From Mesorhizobium loti (GTDB taxonomy: Bacteria; Pseudomonadota; Alphaproteobacteria; Rhizobiales; Rhizobiaceae): a stretch of DNA of 64,000 nt. The notes under the pieces were generated by a model. That model saw only the letters and a list, made by a program, of their open reading frames with translations. It searched no databases and was not told the origin of the DNA. This document shows positions 33,390 to 42,354 of this stretch, piece by piece (position 1 is the stretch's first letter; the number at the start of each line of letters is the position of its first letter). The translations under genes and the position numbers were made by a program. Where the stretch lies: the NCBI GenBank assembly GCA_002356515.1, contig AP017605.1:124001-188000 (forward strand), in the 5' to 3' direction.

Positions 33390-34781
33390 CTAGATCTTGC
33401 TTGTCGATTTGTAGTTTATGATATCCTGGGCGCGTATCCAACGCGGCTCGCCGCGCTTCATCTGCTGCTGCGCGCGCATGGCGAAGATCTTCGCATCCTT
33501 GTAGTTACCGGAATAGAAATGACCTTCGGCCGTGGCAAGCTCGGCGCCCGGTATGTCACCCAACTCGCCGTAAGCCTGCGCCAGGTAACGATACCCCTCG
33601 GCATTTTCCTTGTCGCGACCCAGGCCATTGTTGATCTGCACGACGGCTTTCTTCAGCGCGTCAGGCGTGCCGACCGCCATCAGCGCCTGGCCAAGCGAGA
33701 CGGGCAGCAAGCCGGACCGCGCGGGATCGAGGCTGACCGCCTTGGCATAGGCTTCGGCTGCATCCTTGGGCTTGTTCGCCTTCATCAAAATGTCGCCGCG
33801 CAATTCCTGGAAATAGGGGTTCTTGGGTTGGGCCTTGATCAGGGCATTGGTCTTGGCGAGTGCGCCGGCGATGTCACCGTAAAGGTAGGTCGACTGGGCA
33901 TCGCCATAGAGTGCCGCGAGGCTGCCCCGCATCTTTTGCATCAGCCTGCCGGCGGTGGCCTTGCCTTCCATATAGACGGCGATCTTCACCCGCATCATGT
34001 CATGGCGCTGCTGCAGCGCCGGCGGGTCAGGCTTGTCGACATTCGGGCTCTGCTTCACCAGCACTTCGAGATTGGCGATGCGTTCCTGCGGCATCGGGTG
34101 GCTGATCCGGTAGGGATCGATCTGCGCACCCGACAGGGACAGCGCGGTCTGGAAGCGGCGGAACGTCTTCAGCATGCCCATGCCGGACTGGCCGGTGGCG
34201 TTGAGATAGGTGATGGCGGATCGGTCGGCTGTTATCTCTTCGGTGCGTTGGTAGGCGAGGATGCTGCGCTGTGCCATCTCGCCGCCGCCGGCGGCAACGC
34301 CCATGCCGGCGCCGGCAAGGCCGCGGCTGTTGGTGGTGGCGCCCGCAACGATCGCACCCGCGCCAAGCAAGGTGGCGATGATGGCCATCGTCTTGGCGCG
34401 CTCGAGCTGGTCACGCAGTTTCTGCTGGTGGCCGCCGGCGATATGGCCGGCCTCGTGCGCGATGACGCCGATGATTTCGTTCGGCGTTTCGGCCGTCATC
34501 AGCGCGCCGGTGTTGATGAACAGCCGGCGCCCGGTGACGAAAGCGTTGAAGCTGGAATCGTTGACCAGCACGATATCGATGCCATCATTCGCCAGCCCCG
34601 CCGCCTTGAAGATCGGCCGCGCGTAGTCACGCACCAGAGCCTCGATCTCGGCATCGCGCACCACCGGCACGCTTTGGGCGAAGGCGGTGACCGAACTCGC
34701 CACGGCGACGGCGACGCCAAGCGAAAGCGTCGCGAAAACACGCGCGATCTTGGCAATCGTCGATCTGGGTCGGCTCAACAT
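33390..34781 (-). CDS. Periplasmic M48-family metalloprotease with TPR tail (BepA-like)
   Basis: A 463-residue protein with signal peptide (residues ~12-36, ending TAFAQS), an M48 peptidase domain with zinc motif HEAGH (109-113) in VIAHEAGHIAGGH, the third ligand region ERTEEITADRSAITYL, and a TPR-rich C-terminal half (for example NPYFQELRGDILMKANKPKDAAEAYAKAV). This layout is that of BepA/YfgC, which handles outer-membrane protein assembly. Followed by the DsbA-like gene. Divergent from the aminotransferase gene. Confidence 0.92.
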   Translation of the reverse strand: MLSRPRSTIAKIARVFATLSLGVAVAVASSVTAFAQSVPVVRDAEIEALVRDYARPIFKAAGLANDGIDIVLVNDSSFNAFVTGRRLFINTGALMTAETPNEIIGVIAHEAGHIAGGHQQKLRDQLERAKTMAIIATLLGAGAIVAGATTNSRGLAGAGMGVAAGGGEMAQRSILAYQRTEEITADRSAITYLNATGQSGMGMLKTFRRFQTALSLSGAQIDPYRISHPMPQERIANLEVLVKQSPNVDKPDPPALQQRHDMMRVKIAVYMEGKATAGRLMQKMRGSLAALYGDAQSTYLYGDIAGALAKTNALIKAQPKNPYFQELRGDILMKANKPKDAAEAYAKAVSLDPARSGLLPVSLGQALMAVGTPDALKKAVVQINNGLGRDKENAEGYRYLAQAYGELGDIPGAELATAEGHFYSGNYKDAKIFAMRAQQQMKRGEPRWIRAQDIINYKSTSKI

Positions 34782-34929
34782 GACGTGTCCACTGGTAGAC
34801 GAGCGGGCGAAAGATGAAAAGTCGGCACCGGAAAAACTTCCTCAACTTGTGATCCTCACATCAATCGGGCATTTGTGCGGCGCATGTATTCGAGGGCATA
34901 GCGTGCCCAACCGTCGGGATAGGGATAAA

Positions 34930-36078
34930 ATGGTCGTTTCGCTCTCACGCCGTGGCAATGTCGAGCCATTCCACGCCATGGATGTGCTGGCCGAAGCAAA
35001 CAGGCTGAAGGCCCAGGGCGTGCCGGTGATCTCCATGGCGGTCGGCCAGCCCTCCGATCCCGCGCCTGCACGGGTTCGCGCCGCCGCGGCCAAGGCCTTG
35101 GAGCACGGTCGCATCGGCTACACCGACACGCTGGGATTGGCCGGTCTGCGCAAGGCGATCGCCGAGCACTACGCGGATCACTATCGGCTTGAAGTCGAGC
35201 CTGGCCGGATCGCGGTGACCACGGGTTCGTCGGCGGCCTTCAATCTTGCCTTCCTGGCGATGTTCGATCCGGGCGACCGCGTTGCGATCGCAGCACCTGG
35301 CTATCCTGCCTATCGCAACATCATGGCGGCACTCGGCATCGAAGTGGTCGAGATCGAGCTCGGCGACGCGGCCTATTTGCATGCCGGTCATCTGGAGGCC
35401 GCGCATCGCGAGAAGCCGTTGAAGGGTGTCCTGTTTGCAAGTCCGGCCAACCCGACCGGCGCGGTCATACCGGCCGACGAACTGGCGGCTCTGGTCAATA
35501 CGGCGGAGACATTGGGGATCGCCGTCATTTCCGACGAGATCTACCATCGGTTGGCCTACGGCGCCCCTGACACCTCGGCACTTGCCTTCGGCAACAGCGT
35601 GACGGTGATCAATTCCTTCTCGAAATACTATTGCATGACCGGCTGGCGCATCGGCTGGATGGTGCTGCCGGAAGAGCTGGTGCGGCCGGTCGAGCGTATT
35701 GCCCAGAGCCTCTACATCTCGCCGCCGGAGCTGTCGCAGATCGCCGCGATCGAGGCCTTTGCCGCGACCGATGAGCTGGAAGCGGTCAAAGGCCGCTACG
35801 CCTGGAATCGCGAACTGCTGATGACGCGCCTGCCGGAACTCGGCTTTCCGCTGGCTGCACCCATGGATGGCGCCTTCTATGCTTTTTGCGATGTCACAAG
35901 GCACACCAATGACAGCATGGCTTTCGCGCGCAAGATGCTGGCCGAGGCGCATGTGGCGGCGACGCCCGGCCGCGACTTCGACACCCAGGCAGGGCATCGC
36001 ACGATGCGTTTTTCCTACGCCGGCAGCCATGATGACATGGTCGAGGCGATGGCGCGCATCGAACGCTGGTTGAGGTAG
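34930..36078 (+). CDS. Pyridoxal-phosphate aminotransferase, class I/II
   Basis: A 382-residue fold I aminotransferase: [77 protein letters not shown], the PLP lysine in [16 protein letters not shown] (Lys232), and the C-terminal [12 protein letters not shown] with the substrate-carboxylate Arg. It belongs with aspartate/tyrosine-type enzymes, substrate not defined. ATG at 34930 is preceded by AGGGAT; a longer frame from 34687 overlaps the M48 gene and is rejected. glsA follows after 4 bp. Confidence 0.9.
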   Translation: MVVSLSRRGNVEPFHAMDVLAEANRLKAQGVPVISMAVGQPSDPAPARVRAAAAKALEHGRIGYTDTLGLAGLRKAIAEHYADHYRLEVEPGRIAVTTGSSAAFNLAFLAMFDPGDRVAIAAPGYPAYRNIMAALGIEVVEIELGDAAYLHAGHLEAAHREKPLKGVLFASPANPTGAVIPADELAALVNTAETLGIAVISDEIYHRLAYGAPDTSALAFGNSVTVINSFSKYYCMTGWRIGWMVLPEELVRPVERIAQSLYISPPELSQIAAIEAFAATDELEAVKGRYAWNRELLMTRLPELGFPLAAPMDGAFYAFCDVTRHTNDSMAFARKMLAEAHVAATPGRDFDTQAGHRTMRFSYAGSHDDMVEAMARIERWLR

Positions 36079-36082
36079 CACC

Positions 36083-37030
36083 ATGCCGGAATTCGAACAG
36101 GCCCCCAAACTTGATCTGGCATTGGCAGAAGTCGCCGCCGAAATGGCCGAGCGCACCGATCGCGGCGATGTCGCGACCTACATTCCCCAATTGGGCAAGG
36201 TGGATCCGAAAAAATTCGGCATCGCTGCCGTCACCAATGACGGCCGCGTGCTGGTGGCGGGCGATGCCGACCAGCCTTTCTCCATCCAGAGTATCTCCAA
36301 GGTGTTCACACTGACGCTGGCGCTCGGCAATGTCGGCGATGCGCTGTGGAAACGGGTCGGGCGCGAGCCGTCGGGCAATCCGTTCAATTCGATCGTCCAG
36401 CTCGAGCATGAGAACGGCATTCCGCGCAATCCCTTCATCAATGCCGGCGCCATCGTCATTTCCGACATCCTGCTTGCCGGCCACCAGCCGCGCGAGGCGA
36501 TCGGCGAGATCCTGCGTTTCATCCAGTTCCTTGCCGATGACGACACCATCATCATCGACCGCGAGGTCGCCGCCTCCGAACGCGCCACCGGCTACCGCAA
36601 CTTCGCGCTGGCCAACTACATGAAATCCTTTGGCAATCTTCATCATGCGCCGGAACTGGCGCTCGGCGTCTATTTTCACCATTGCGCCATCGCCATGAGT
36701 TGCCGGCAACTGGCGATGGCCGGTCGTTTCCTTGCCAATGGCGGCAAGAACCCGGCCACCGGATATCAGGTGGTGTCGGCGGAGCGGGCGCGGCGCATCG
36801 GCGCCATGATGCTGACCTGCGGCCACTATGACGGCTCCGGCGACTTCGCCTTCCGCGTCGGCATTCCGGGAAAAAGCGGCGTCGGCGGCGGCATATTGGG
36901 CATCGTGCCTGGAGTGGCCTCGCTCGCCGTCTGGTCGCCCGGTCTCAACGCCAACGGCAATTCCAAGCTCGGTTCGATCGCGCTGGAGAAGTTGGCCAGG
37001 ATGATGAACTGGTCGATCTTCGCGCCATAG
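36083..37030 (+). CDS. glsA: Glutaminase
   Basis: Serine-dependent beta-lactamase-fold glutaminase converting glutamine to glutamate and ammonia. The 315-residue protein has the SxxK pair Ser70-Ile-Ser-Lys73 in [12 protein letters not shown], the [14 protein letters not shown] block, [10 protein letters not shown], and [19 protein letters not shown]. It is 4 bp from the aminotransferase gene, so the two likely work on related amino-nitrogen metabolism. A large palindrome and a bidirectional terminator follow. Confidence 0.95.
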   Translation: MPEFEQAPKLDLALAEVAAEMAERTDRGDVATYIPQLGKVDPKKFGIAAVTNDGRVLVAGDADQPFSIQSISKVFTLTLALGNVGDALWKRVGREPSGNPFNSIVQLEHENGIPRNPFINAGAIVISDILLAGHQPREAIGEILRFIQFLADDDTIIIDREVAASERATGYRNFALANYMKSFGNLHHAPELALGVYFHHCAIAMSCRQLAMAGRFLANGGKNPATGYQVVSAERARRIGAMMLTCGHYDGSGDFAFRVGIPGKSGVGGGILGIVPGVASLAVWSPGLNANGNSKLGSIALEKLARMMNWSIFAP

Positions 37031-37041
37031 GACTTACCGAT

Positions 37042-37159
37042 ATTCAGGTGAGGCCGGCCTGCAAATGGCCAATACCTGCGCTTCCGGTACTCACGTACAT
37101 TAAGTACGCTCCGCTCCGGTTCTCGGTATTAGCCATTTTTGACTCGGCCTGACCTGAAT
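37042..37159. repeat. 118-bp nested palindrome between glsA and rne
   Basis: Outer arms 37042-37056 and 37145-37159 pair with one mismatch (ATTCAGGTGAGGCCG). Middle arms 37063-37076 and 37125-37138 also pair with one mismatch (AAATGGCCAATACC). The centre holds a GTAC-rich segment around ATTAA. The structure could fold into a long hairpin in RNA of either strand. The central wording resembles a repeat I recall from alphaproteobacterial genomes. Confidence 0.6.
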
Positions 37160-37194
37160 CTCAGTAAGTGCTTGCGTCACGGCGGCACCGGCAA

Positions 37195-37231
37195 AAAATC
37201 CCGCGCAATCTTTCGATCGGCGCGGGATTTT
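37195..37231. terminator. Bidirectional rho-independent terminator for glsA and rne
   Basis: Perfect 12-bp stem AAAATCCCGCGC / GCGCGGGATTTT with a 13-nt loop. On the plus strand it ends in TTTTCTT (for glsA); on the minus strand in TTTTTT (for rne, whose stop is 35 bp away). Confidence 0.88.
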
Positions 37232-37265
37232 CTTATCTGGAAATCACTTCAACCAACTGAAAAGC

Positions 37266-40226
37266 TTAGAAAAAGCCCTTCCGCTGCCACCAGCCGGCAC
37301 GCTTCGGCTTTTCTTCGGTCTTGGCTTCCGGTTCATCGGCGACGGTCGAGGAAACCACCGGCACCACTGGTGCATCGATGGCAGCCGGCTTGCGTCGCGA
37401 CGGCCGGGCCTTTGCAGGCTCTTCCACCACGGCAGCAACCACTGTTTCCTCGGCAACCGCCACTGGAGACTCGACCGGCGTTTCCGCGGCCGCTTCGACA
37501 ACAGTCGTTTCGGTGACGGCCTCGGCGGCTGCTTTCTTCGGCTTAGCTGCGCGACGCGGCTTCTTGAGCTTCTCTGTGCTCGGCACCTCTTCGCTCACCG
37601 CAGCCACCGGCTCATCAACGGCAACGGCAGCCACGGGCTCGATCGACACAGGCTCGCTTTCGGAAGCATCAGCCTCCGAAGCCTCGGTCGCCTCGCCGGC
37701 GCTTGCCTCGGTCTCGCCTTCGCCGTCTTCGCGACGGTTGCGCTTGCCGCCGCGCTTGCCGCGCCGGCGCTTCTTGCCCTGGCTGTCATCCGCCGCCTGC
37801 ACCGCCTCGTCAGAGGCGCTGGCAACGATCGGAGCAGCGTCGTCTGTCTCGGTGTCGTCATCGTCCGCCGCGTTTGCCGGGCTGGCGAAGTCGCCGGCCG
37901 GAGCGGAGACGGATGAGCCATCCGTCGGGGCGCCATGCTCGCGGTCGCGATCCCTGCCGCCGCGCCGTCTGCGGCGCTTGCGGCGCTTGCGGTCGCGGCC
38001 TTCGCCATCCTCGCCGCCGGCAGGCCGCGGCTGCTGGTTCTGCTGCGGCTGCTGGCGTGGCTGCTCGGCCTGAACCACGACCTCATCATCCTCCTCGACG
38101 ACGACAATCTCGTCCTCGGGCTCCTCCGGCTCGACATAGGCCGGCAGACTGCGCACCTCGACAAAGCCCTCGGGCTTTTCGGCCAGGGCGCCGCGGAAGA
38201 TCGCATAGTGCTGTGCGCCAACCGTATCGTCCGCCTCGATGGTGATGGTCAGGCCGAAGCGGCTTTCGAGCTCCACCAGCGTGCCGCGCTTGTGGTTGAG
38301 CACGTAGAGCGCGGTCGCCGCCGGCGTGCGCACAGTGATGTGGCTGCGCGAATCCTTGAGCAGGAATTCCTCGATCGCCCGCACCACCATCAGCGCGACC
38401 GACGAATCGGACCTGACATGGCCGGTGCCGCCGCAATGCGGGCACGGCTTCATGGTCGATTCCAGCACGCTGGCGCGGATGCGCTGGCGTGACATCTCCA
38501 TCAGGCCGAAATGCGAGATGCGGCCGACCTGGATGCGGGCACGGTCGTTCTTGAGGTGATCCTTCAGCCGCTTCTCGACGGAGCGGTTGTTGCGGTTCTC
38601 CTCCATGTCGATGAAGTCGATGACGATCAGGCCGGCCAGATCACGCAGCCTCAGCTGACGGGCAACCTCTTCGGCCGCTTCCAGATTGGTGTGGAGTGCC
38701 GTGTCCTCAATCGAGTGTTCCTTGGTGGAGCGACCCGAATTGACGTCGATGGCGACCAGCGCCTCGGTCTGGTTGATGATGATGTAGCCACCGCTCTTCA
38801 GCGTCACTTGCGGCTGCAGCATGCGGTCGAGTTGCGCCTCGATGCCGTTGCGCACGAAGATCGGTGTCGTGTCGCGGAACGGCTGAACCACCTTGGCGTG
38901 GCTCGGCATCAGCATGCGCATGAAGTCCTTGGCCTCGCGATAGCCTTCCTCGCCGGATACAAGAATCTCGTCGATATCCTTGTTGTAGAGGTCGCGCACC
39001 GAGCGCTTGATCAGGCTGCCTTCCTCATAGACGAGGGCAGGGGCGGTGGACTGGAGCGTGAGATTGCGGACATTTTCCCAAAGCCGCATCAGATATTCAT
39101 AGTCGCGCTTGATCTCGGCCTTGGTGCGGCTCTCGCCGGCGGTGCGCAGGATGACGCCCATGCCTTGCGGCACTTCGAGATCGGCGACGACCTCCTTGAG
39201 GCGCTTGCGGTCGACCGCGCTGGTGATCTTGCGCGAAATGCCGCCGCCGCGCGCCGTGTTCGGCATCAGCACGGAATAGCGGCCGGCAAGCGACAGATAG
39301 GTGGTGAGTGCGGCGCCTTTGTTGCCGCGCTCTTCCTTGACGACCTGCACCAGCAGGATCTGCCGGCGCTTGATCACTTCCTGGATCTTGTACTGGCGGC
39401 GCACCGGCTTGCGGCGGTTGCGCACTTCTTCCAGCGCGTCCTCGGCGCCGACCGATTCGACCTCGTGATCGTCGGGATGCGAGGACTGTACTTCCTCCAG
39501 CATGCCGCGATCATTGTCGCTGGAGGTGGCTTCGCTGCCCTGTTCCGCCTGCGGGACGGGCTCGGAAATCACATCGCCTTCGACAGAGGCGGCGATCGAT
39601 GTCGGGCCGCCCTCGCGGGGTTCGGTTTCGTCCTGTTCGGCGGAACCTTCACCATGGCCGGACGCATCGGCATGCCCCGAGCTATCTGAGTGCTCTGAAT
39701 GGTCTGATGTATCGGCTGCGTGTTCTATGATCTCGGAGGTGTGGGAGATCTCCTCGACAACGATGTCGCCATTGTCGTTGCCTTCGCTTGGCTCGCCGGA
39801 GCCTTCGCCTGTCTCGCCCGCATCGCGCTTGTGCTCGCCGCGGTCGCGGCTCTTGCCGCCACGCCGGCGCCCGCGCCGTCCGCGATCGCGGCTCTGGCGG
39901 TCATCGCCGTCACCGTCCTCGTCCTCCTCGTCCTCGGCCTCCTGCGCTTCGGCGCGCAGCAGTGCCTGACGGTCGGCGACCGGGATCTGGTAGTAATCGG
40001 GGTGTATTTCACTGAAGGCGAGAAAACCGTGACGGTTGCCGCCATATTCGACAAAGGCTGCCTGAAGGGAGGGTTCGACGCGCGTTACGCGGGCGAGGTA
40101 GATATTTCCTTTGAGCTGCTTCTTGTCCTGGGATTCAAAGTCGAATTCTTCGATACGGTTACCGCGTACGACGACAACTCGTGTTTCCTCCGGGTGGGAG
40201 GCGTCTATCAGCATTTTGTTGGGCAT
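37266..40226 (-). CDS. rne: Ribonuclease E/G
   Basis: Endoribonuclease that starts mRNA decay and processes rRNA, and scaffolds the degradosome. The 986-residue protein begins with the S1 domain (GNIYLARVTRVEPSLQAAFVEYGG). That domain is interrupted by a highly charged insert of ~200 residues (about 85-310) and resumes at RRKPVRRQYKIQEVIKRRQ. The catalytic core has AIDVNSGRSTKEHSIEDTALHTN and LAGLIVIDFIDMEE (the two acidic metal ligands) and the zinc-link CPHCGGTGH. The last ~270 residues are disordered, rich in Arg/Lys and Ala/Glu/Val, and end in a short conserved GWWQRKGFF. The start at 40226 is preceded by a long leader. Confidence 0.95.
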   Translation of the reverse strand: MPNKMLIDASHPEETRVVVVRGNRIEEFDFESQDKKQLKGNIYLARVTRVEPSLQAAFVEYGGNRHGFLAFSEIHPDYYQIPVADRQALLRAEAQEAEDEEDEDGDGDDRQSRDRGRRGRRRGGKSRDRGEHKRDAGETGEGSGEPSEGNDNGDIVVEEISHTSEIIEHAADTSDHSEHSDSSGHADASGHGEGSAEQDETEPREGGPTSIAASVEGDVISEPVPQAEQGSEATSSDNDRGMLEEVQSSHPDDHEVESVGAEDALEEVRNRRKPVRRQYKIQEVIKRRQILLVQVVKEERGNKGAALTTYLSLAGRYSVLMPNTARGGGISRKITSAVDRKRLKEVVADLEVPQGMGVILRTAGESRTKAEIKRDYEYLMRLWENVRNLTLQSTAPALVYEEGSLIKRSVRDLYNKDIDEILVSGEEGYREAKDFMRMLMPSHAKVVQPFRDTTPIFVRNGIEAQLDRMLQPQVTLKSGGYIIINQTEALVAIDVNSGRSTKEHSIEDTALHTNLEAAEEVARQLRLRDLAGLIVIDFIDMEENRNNRSVEKRLKDHLKNDRARIQVGRISHFGLMEMSRQRIRASVLESTMKPCPHCGGTGHVRSDSSVALMVVRAIEEFLLKDSRSHITVRTPAATALYVLNHKRGTLVELESRFGLTITIEADDTVGAQHYAIFRGALAEKPEGFVEVRSLPAYVEPEEPEDEIVVVEEDDEVVVQAEQPRQQPQQNQQPRPAGGEDGEGRDRKRRKRRRRRGGRDRDREHGAPTDGSSVSAPAGDFASPANAADDDDTETDDAAPIVASASDEAVQAADDSQGKKRRRGKRGGKRNRREDGEGETEASAGEATEASEADASESEPVSIEPVAAVAVDEPVAAVSEEVPSTEKLKKPRRAAKPKKAAAEAVTETTVVEAAAETPVESPVAVAEETVVAAVVEEPAKARPSRRKPAAIDAPVVPVVSSTVADEPEAKTEEKPKRAGWWQRKGFF

Positions 40227-40877
40227 TATTTCGTTTCCCCCCGGCAGCCGTCAGCCGCAGCTGGCAGGGCAAAGCCCGCTGCTGTGTGTCTGGAGAATGG
40301 GTGCCGGATAATTGAATGTCCGCCGGACGGTGCCTGCGTGTCATGGCGGTGCCGCCCGCAGCCATACTGGCGCGGTTTGATGCGGACCTTTCCATGATTG
40401 CGCTTGAAGCCATCGTCACCAGCAGAACCTTTTGAACCAAAGCCCGGAAACCGGACCAGCTTGTTTGCTCATACAGAGCCGGCACGGGAACAAACCCGGC
40501 CGTTTTCCTCACGCAGGCGATTCCCCCGCCACGGGAGCACACCTGCGAAATTCGTCGCAATCACCTGAACCCTTTTCGCGTGAAGCGAAAGGAGCCGCCT
40601 TTCATCTGACCCTGTAGCAGGAAGCTGCGGAGGAGGGCGGTTCCAGGATTGCAGTGATCCACTATCGCTTTTATGATTTGGCGGGTTGGAAGGCAACCCC
40701 GATTTCCGATGCCGGCAAAAAGCAGTTCCGTAACGTAAGCCTGGGTTCCGATCCTTGCGTGAAAAGGCTTGGTTAACCTTCTCTGGATACCAATCGTTAA
40801 TCGAGTTCGCGGCCTAACCGGCACTTCGACGAAACGAGCGGGCGCCTGGCGCCAAACCGGGAGCGACTGGAAGAGAG
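40227..40877. promoter_or_regulatory. 651-bp divergent intergenic region, probable long rne leader and amiC promoter region
   Basis: No convincing gene is present. A hairpin CCTTTTCGC / GCGAAAGG (one bulge) lies near 40570-40591, and GGTTAACC-like and GTTAATCG motifs lie at about 40769-40804, nearer amiC. Long 5' leaders that mediate RNase E autoregulation are known in enterobacteria; that this one acts so is inference. Short frames here have no family-like sequence. Confidence 0.4.
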
Positions 40878-42140
40878 ATGGGACTGGCAGGCTTCACAGG
40901 CAAGGGATGTCGTGTCGGTGGCCGGATTCTCGGCGCCCTATGCCTTCTGCTGCTGGTGGTGATTTCCCACGCCTCTTCCTCGGTTGCCAATGCCGCCGAC
41001 GCGCCGCTGGTGGCAAAAGGCTACAAGATGGCCGGCGATGCCACCAAGATGCGCATCGTCATGGATTTCGATCGCGAGCCTGACATCAAATGGTTTCTGC
41101 TGCGCGGCCCCAATCGCCTGGTCATCGACCTGGCGAATACCAGGCTGGCCATCGACGCCAAGGATCTGAAGCCGCGCGGCCTGGTCAAGGGCGTGCGCCT
41201 GGGCGCGCTCGGCGAGGGCGTTTCGCGGCTGATCCTCACCGGCAAGGGGCCGTTCGCCGTCGACAAGCTGGATGTGCTCAAGAATGAGGACGGAACCGGC
41301 TACCGCATCGCGATCGACATGTCGGCGGCCTCGGAACGGGAGTTCGACGCCGCCCTTGCCAACCAGGCGCTGACCACGGGATCGACGGTTTCAACCGACA
41401 AGGGCGGGCGGGTAGGCACCGGGCCGGTTTCCAATCCGGGCCACCGCTTCACGGTCGTTATCGACCCCGGCCATGGCGGCGTCGACGGCGGCGCCGAGGG
41501 TCTGAACGGCACGATCGAGAAGAATATCACGCTGGCCTTCGCCACGGAGCTGCGCGACAAGCTCGCGGCCGTCGGCAAATACGATGTCTTCATGACCCGC
41601 GACACCGACGAATATCTGCGTCTGGACGACCGCGTGCGCATTGCCCGTCAGCATGAGGCCGATCTGCTGATTTCGATCCATGCCGATACAATCAGCGTCA
41701 AGGGCATCCGCGGCGCCACCGTCTACACCGTCTCCGACAAGGCGTCGGATCCCGAGGCGCAGGCGCTTGCCGACCGCGAAAACCTCTCCGACCAGTTCGC
41801 CGGCATGGTCATCAAGGACGATAACAAGGAAGTGACCGACATCCTGATCGACCTGATCCGCCGCGAGACGCACACATTTTCGATGAGTTTCGCCCACACA
41901 TTGGTCGGTCAGCTGTCGACCAGCGTCGGCCTCATCAACAATCCGCAGCGTTCCGCAGGCTTCAAGGTGCTGAAGGCACCGGACGTGCCATCCGTTCTGG
42001 TCGAACTTGGCTATCTCTCGAATGCCAAGGACGAGGCGCAGCTGCTCGACGCCGAATGGCGCGGCAAGGCCGCACAAAGCATCACCAACGCCGTTGCGCT
42101 GTTTGCCTCCGCCCGGGCCGGAACGGTGACCGGAGGTTGA
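40878..42140 (+). CDS. amiC: N-acetylmuramoyl-L-alanine amidase with AMIN domain
   Basis: Periplasmic zinc amidase that removes peptide stems from peptidoglycan during daughter-cell separation. The 420-residue protein has a signal sequence (to ~residue 40, ending VANAAD), an AMIN targeting domain (~45-155: KMRIVMDFDREPDIKWFLL) and an amidase_3 catalytic domain (~190-410). The catalytic domain shows VVIDPGHGGVDGGAEG (zinc His), EKNITLAFATELRDKL with the Glu ligand, LISIHADTI (zinc His), and PSVLVELGYLSN with the catalytic Glu. It is followed 214 bp later by the PBP1A gene. Confidence 0.94.
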   Translation: MGLAGFTGKGCRVGGRILGALCLLLLVVISHASSSVANAADAPLVAKGYKMAGDATKMRIVMDFDREPDIKWFLLRGPNRLVIDLANTRLAIDAKDLKPRGLVKGVRLGALGEGVSRLILTGKGPFAVDKLDVLKNEDGTGYRIAIDMSAASEREFDAALANQALTTGSTVSTDKGGRVGTGPVSNPGHRFTVVIDPGHGGVDGGAEGLNGTIEKNITLAFATELRDKLAAVGKYDVFMTRDTDEYLRLDDRVRIARQHEADLLISIHADTISVKGIRGATVYTVSDKASDPEAQALADRENLSDQFAGMVIKDDNKEVTDILIDLIRRETHTFSMSFAHTLVGQLSTSVGLINNPQRSAGFKVLKAPDVPSVLVELGYLSNAKDEAQLLDAEWRGKAAQSITNAVALFASARAGTVTGG

Positions 42141-42354
42141 CATGGCTGGTGGCGCCTGCAACCTGAGGCAGCGTTGCTGGATGACAACACCCGGTGCCTT
42201 TTATTTCCGGCGCGCGGTCACGAAATCAGGCCTTGCCGTATTTTGTCCACATGGTGGCGACATGGGTTTTCGATTACGGATTGGGACCGGCTCGAAAGCT
42301 TGCGTGGAAGGCGGCTTCGTTTAGGAAATTCCCGAACCAAGGACTGGAGCGGGT

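Noticed and set aside
38511..39689. 392-residue plus-strand frame opposite rne
   Set aside because: Shadow of the rne coding frame; its composition is the complement of a high-GC gene and it shows no domain.
42142..42324. 60-residue plus-strand frame between amiC and mrcA
   Set aside because: No SD at the start, no family-like sequence, and it lies in the short spacer.
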